Assembly: GCF_022347765.1 (NCBI RefSeq)
Contig: NZ_JAKRFZ010000001.1
Span: 62,001-126,000, forward strand
Direction: 5' to 3'
Origin: Pseudoalteromonas sp. OOF1S-7
GTDB lineage: Bacteria; Pseudomonadota; Gammaproteobacteria; Enterobacterales; Alteromonadaceae
DNA: 64,000 nt
Shown here: one piece after another, positions 61,748 through 64,000 of the stretch
Position numbering within the stretch: the stretch's first letter is position 1
Layout: every line of letters starts with the position of its first letter
The notes under the pieces: generated by a model
Told to the model about the DNA's origin: nothing
The model's database searches: none
The model's input: the letters and a program-made list of their open reading frames with translations, nothing else
Position numbers and translations under genes: made by a program

Positions 61748-63007
61748 ATGACTGATCCCAAACCCACTTTTCTCTCTTTTGAAGCTGCATTAGCGGCACT
61801 CGAAGAGGATGCCCCAACCTTTGTTGGTAGCGAGACACGCCCGTTACACAGTGCAAGGCAGCGGATCCTTGCTGCAGATATTATCGCCCCGTTTGATGTG
61901 CCAGGCTATGACAACTCGGCCATGGACGGTTACGCTATTGCGTATCAGGACTTCGGCCAGTTTAGCGAATTTGAACTTATCGGTACTGCGTTGGCGGGTC
62001 ACCCTTTTACCGGCACCTGGCAACCGGGCAGCTGTATTCGCATTATGACCGGCGCCCCCGTGCCAGTGGGTTTTGACACCATCGTCATGCAGGAACAGGC
62101 TGTCGCAGAGCAAACTGAAGATAAAACACATATCCACTTCACAACTGCGCCAAAGCCCCAGCAGAATTTACGTAAACGCGGCGAGGACATTGCCGCCAAT
62201 ACTGCGCTCTTTGCCCAAGGGCACAGGTTAACGGCCACAGACATTGGCTTGCTCGCGTCTATCGGCGTAGGATCTGTGTCTGTGTTCCGGCCCTTAAAAG
62301 TCGCCGTTTTATCAACAGGAGACGAGCTATGTGAGCCTGGCAACGATAAACAAGCCAGTGAAATCTACGATACCAATCGCTACACCACCCGTGCCATGCT
62401 TGAGAATCTGGCTTTTGAAGTACTGGACTTTGGTATTGTCCCGGATTGCCCTGACGCACTGGCCAGGATCTTTAACCAGGCACTTGCACAGGCAGATGTG
62501 GTGGTATCTTCAGGCGGTGTGTCTGTTGGTGACGCCGATCACACCAAAACGGTACTGGATGAGCTGGGTAATATGCAGTTCTGGAAAGTCGCCATCAAAC
62601 CGGGTAAACCGTTTGTGTATGGGCATTTTCACACCTGTAACCAACAAGGCCATCACAAACGCTTTTTTGGCTTACCTGGAAACCCGGTTTCAAGTGTGGT
62701 CACACTGCATCAACTGACGCTCCCGGCGCTGCGGAAGTTAGCAGGAGAACAAGTGACTCCCACACTATCGCAGCGACTGCCGCTCGCCTCTCCTATCTCC
62801 AAAAGGCCGGGGCGACTGGAGTTTATCCGAGCATCCCTTGAAAGCAGCCCGTCGGGCACCCGGGTTAAGCCCCTGCAGGGACAAGGCTCTGGTATTCTGA
62901 GCACGTTTGCTGCGAGCAGTGGGTACCTGCTCCTGGACGCTGACGGTGCCAACTGGCAAGAGAATGAGCTGGTGACTTACGTACCTTTCGACTGGGCACT
63001 GAGCTGA
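61748..63007 (+). CDS. moeA: Molybdopterin molybdenumtransferase MoeA
   Basis: A 419-residue enzyme that inserts molybdenum into adenylylated molybdopterin. Motifs are PGYDNSAMDGYAI near the N-terminus, GSCIRIMTGAPVPVGFDTIVMQE, STGDELCEPG, YDTNRY, SSGGVSVGDADHTK and GLPGNPVSSVVTLHQL. Two bases separate it from narL. It pairs with mog for the last steps of Moco synthesis. Confidence 0.94.
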   Translation: MTDPKPTFLSFEAALAALEEDAPTFVGSETRPLHSARQRILAADIIAPFDVPGYDNSAMDGYAIAYQDFGQFSEFELIGTALAGHPFTGTWQPGSCIRIMTGAPVPVGFDTIVMQEQAVAEQTEDKTHIHFTTAPKPQQNLRKRGEDIAANTALFAQGHRLTATDIGLLASIGVGSVSVFRPLKVAVLSTGDELCEPGNDKQASEIYDTNRYTTRAMLENLAFEVLDFGIVPDCPDALARIFNQALAQADVVVSSGGVSVGDADHTKTVLDELGNMQFWKVAIKPGKPFVYGHFHTCNQQGHHKRFFGLPGNPVSSVVTLHQLTLPALRKLAGEQVTPTLSQRLPLASPISKRPGRLEFIRASLESSPSGTRVKPLQGQGSGILSTFAASSGYLLLDADGANWQENELVTYVPFDWALS

Positions 63008-63018
63008 GTACAGTAACA

Positions 63019-63297
63019 ATGCGCCCCCGTAAGCCCGACAGAGTAACCGCAATGCGGTTACTCATCGAGCAAGTCAAAAAAGAATTGCCGCTCTATGAGC
63101 CGGATACCTTCTTCTGTGGTACCAACACCTCCTGTGTCGGCTGCCCGAAAAAACTCATGGAATTAGTGGATACTGATTTAACCTACTGGGAGCACCAGCT
63201 CAACTGTGGTGTGATTCCCCAGTTTGATGACATCAGACGTTTCGCTAAGCTGTGTAAAAACGTTAAACGCGGTTTGGTACGCAACCGCTTAATGTAG
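63019..63297 (+). CDS. Small protein with CGTNTSCVGCPKK motif, unknown function
   Basis: 92 residues, basic, no signal or TM. Three cysteines fall in FFCGTNTSCVGCPKKL and one more in QLNCGV, which could bind zinc or a cluster. It follows moeA by 11 bases and is probably in the narL-moeA operon. Its last nine bases overlap the convergent modC end. A later ATG at 63052 is possible. I do not recognise the family. Context suggests a role in molybdenum cofactor or nitrate-enzyme maturation, but this is inference. Confidence 0.7.
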   Translation: MRPRKPDRVTAMRLLIEQVKKELPLYEPDTFFCGTNTSCVGCPKKLMELVDTDLTYWEHQLNCGVIPQFDDIRRFAKLCKNVKRGLVRNRLM

Positions 63298-64000
63298 GCT
63301 GTTAAAACTCAGTGCGTCGGCTTTACTGATGAGATACCAGGGCTCGTTGACGGCGGGTTTTAGCTGATTGAAAGACAGACGGGTTATCCAGACAGACAGG
63401 TCATTGCACTGTGCTACATCGCTGTCGTCTCTGCTCACCAATTTAACATCGATCAGCATGCCCTGCTCGCCCTGCCACACGATTTCACGCGTACTGGTGA
63501 TGGTAGCCAGCCATTGATTGACAAAACTGCTGTCTGGCATAATCGTCCTGGACAGGCCAACCCGATTGGCCTTGAGGACCAATGACACTACCTGCCCGGG
63601 CTTGGTGTGGGGCGTATGAACACTGAAACAGGCCTGCCCGTTCAGCCGATATTCGGTCAGCCCAAGTGATGCGCGATGCGTCAATGTGGTCGCCTGCACA
63701 ACAGATAAAAACTCACTGGCATGGTTCTCCCTCCCGTTTGAACTCCCCTGAGCAGATGCCAACAGCTGGTGTTGATACAGGTGCAGACCAGCACCAACAG
63801 GCATCGCCTGCCAGTGTTTACAACTCCCATCGTCTTGGAGCACCAATGCCTTATCGGCCAGTGCCAGTGCGTCTTCCATCTGATGACACACCATCAGTGC
63901 AGCGGCATTTGTCTGCTTCAGGAATTCCTTTATAAGCGCAATACAGGCGTGTTTCATGGTGTGATCCTGTCCGCTCAAGACTTCATCCAGTAGCAGTAGA
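63289..64000 (-). CDS. modC: Molybdate ABC transporter ATP-binding protein ModC (partial)
   Basis: The frame runs off the right edge of the window. The visible part starts at Walker B (LLLLDEVLSGQDH), continues with the switch region ALMVCHQMEDALALADKALV, and ends in a molybdate-binding TOBE/MOP-like domain (SLVLKANRVGLSR). ModC energises molybdate import, which feeds Moco synthesis by the neighbouring moeA and mog. modA/modB should lie beyond the window edge. The LSGQD form differs slightly from the usual LSALD and is worth noting. Confidence 0.85.
   Translation of the reverse strand, partial: LLLLDEVLSGQDHTMKHACIALIKEFLKQTNAAALMVCHQMEDALALADKALVLQDDGSCKHWQAMPVGAGLHLYQHQLLASAQGSSNGRENHASEFLSVVQATTLTHRASLGLTEYRLNGQACFSVHTPHTKPGQVVSLVLKANRVGLSRTIMPDSSFVNQWLATITSTREIVWQGEQGMLIDVKLVSRDDSDVAQCNDLSVWITRLSFNQLKPAVNEPWYLISKADALSFNSLH

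Noticed and set aside
1..64000. CRISPR arrays, tRNA/rRNA genes, insertion sequences or prophage genes
   Set aside because: No regularly spaced long repeats, no cloverleaf or rRNA signature, and no transposase or integrase sequence was seen by eye. A tool search could still find short or degenerate remnants.

Overview
The window looks like chromosomal DNA of a marine gammaproteobacterium of the Alteromonadales, most likely Pseudoalteromonas or a close relative. This is inferred from gene content and protein style, not from a search. Supporting signs are the leucine-degradation genes followed by a succinyl-CoA:3-ketoacid CoA-transferase, the many sodium-linked transporters (BCCT, NSS, NhaD, dicarboxylate symporter, NatAB-like ABC), a gammaproteobacterial lysine riboswitch ahead of lysC, and HtpX, Bax, Dgt and DUF2987 proteins. 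No rRNA, tRNA, CRISPR array or insertion sequence was recognised.

Region 1 (1-43000) is mostly ordinary chromosome. It holds the end of the leucine/ketone-body operon (liuD-liuE-scoA-scoB), a betaine-type transporter, a CBS/cNMP-binding nucleotidyltransferase coupled to a DEDDh exonuclease, htpX, bax, dgt and a porin-like protein. A Tat-exported TRAP-type binding protein sits directly before a dCache-PAS histidine kinase, with no TRAP permease and no response regulator. Next come an S33 peptidase with a NatAB-like ABC exporter, topA, a 1434-residue Ig-like repeat lipoprotein, metabolic dehydrogenases, riboswitch-controlled lysC and nhaD. From 37723 to 42313 lies a three-gene condensin-like operon (kleisin-like, small accessory subunit, SMC-like ATPase). 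It resembles MksFEB/Wadjet JetABC but has no JetD nuclease and has unusual ATPase motifs.

Region 2 (43300-64000) is an anaerobic nitrate/NO island. It carries a RIC/YtfE-like di-iron protein, nrdD-nrdG (oxygen-independent ribonucleotide reductase), mog, moeB, moeA and modC (molybdenum cofactor and molybdate), three NarK/NNP-type transporters, nnrS and a DGC-domain protein. It also carries ubiU-ubiV-ubiT (oxygen-independent ubiquinone synthesis), a porin, a PP2C-Ser/Thr kinase fusion and a NarL-type response regulator. The nitrate reductase itself is not in the window.

The promoters of region 2 carry FNR-type palindromes (TTGATnnnnATCAA: three perfect, one with a single mismatch) and 7-2-7 NarL-type sites (TACCnnnTTnnnGGTA). 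The island therefore appears wired to oxygen and nitrate signals. The most unusual items are the JetD-less condensin operon, the phosphatase-kinase fusion beside the nitrate transporters, a RIC protein lacking its Cys-Cys motif, the orphan binding protein-kinase pair, and a triple tandem hairpin at the 3' end of a small conserved gene.
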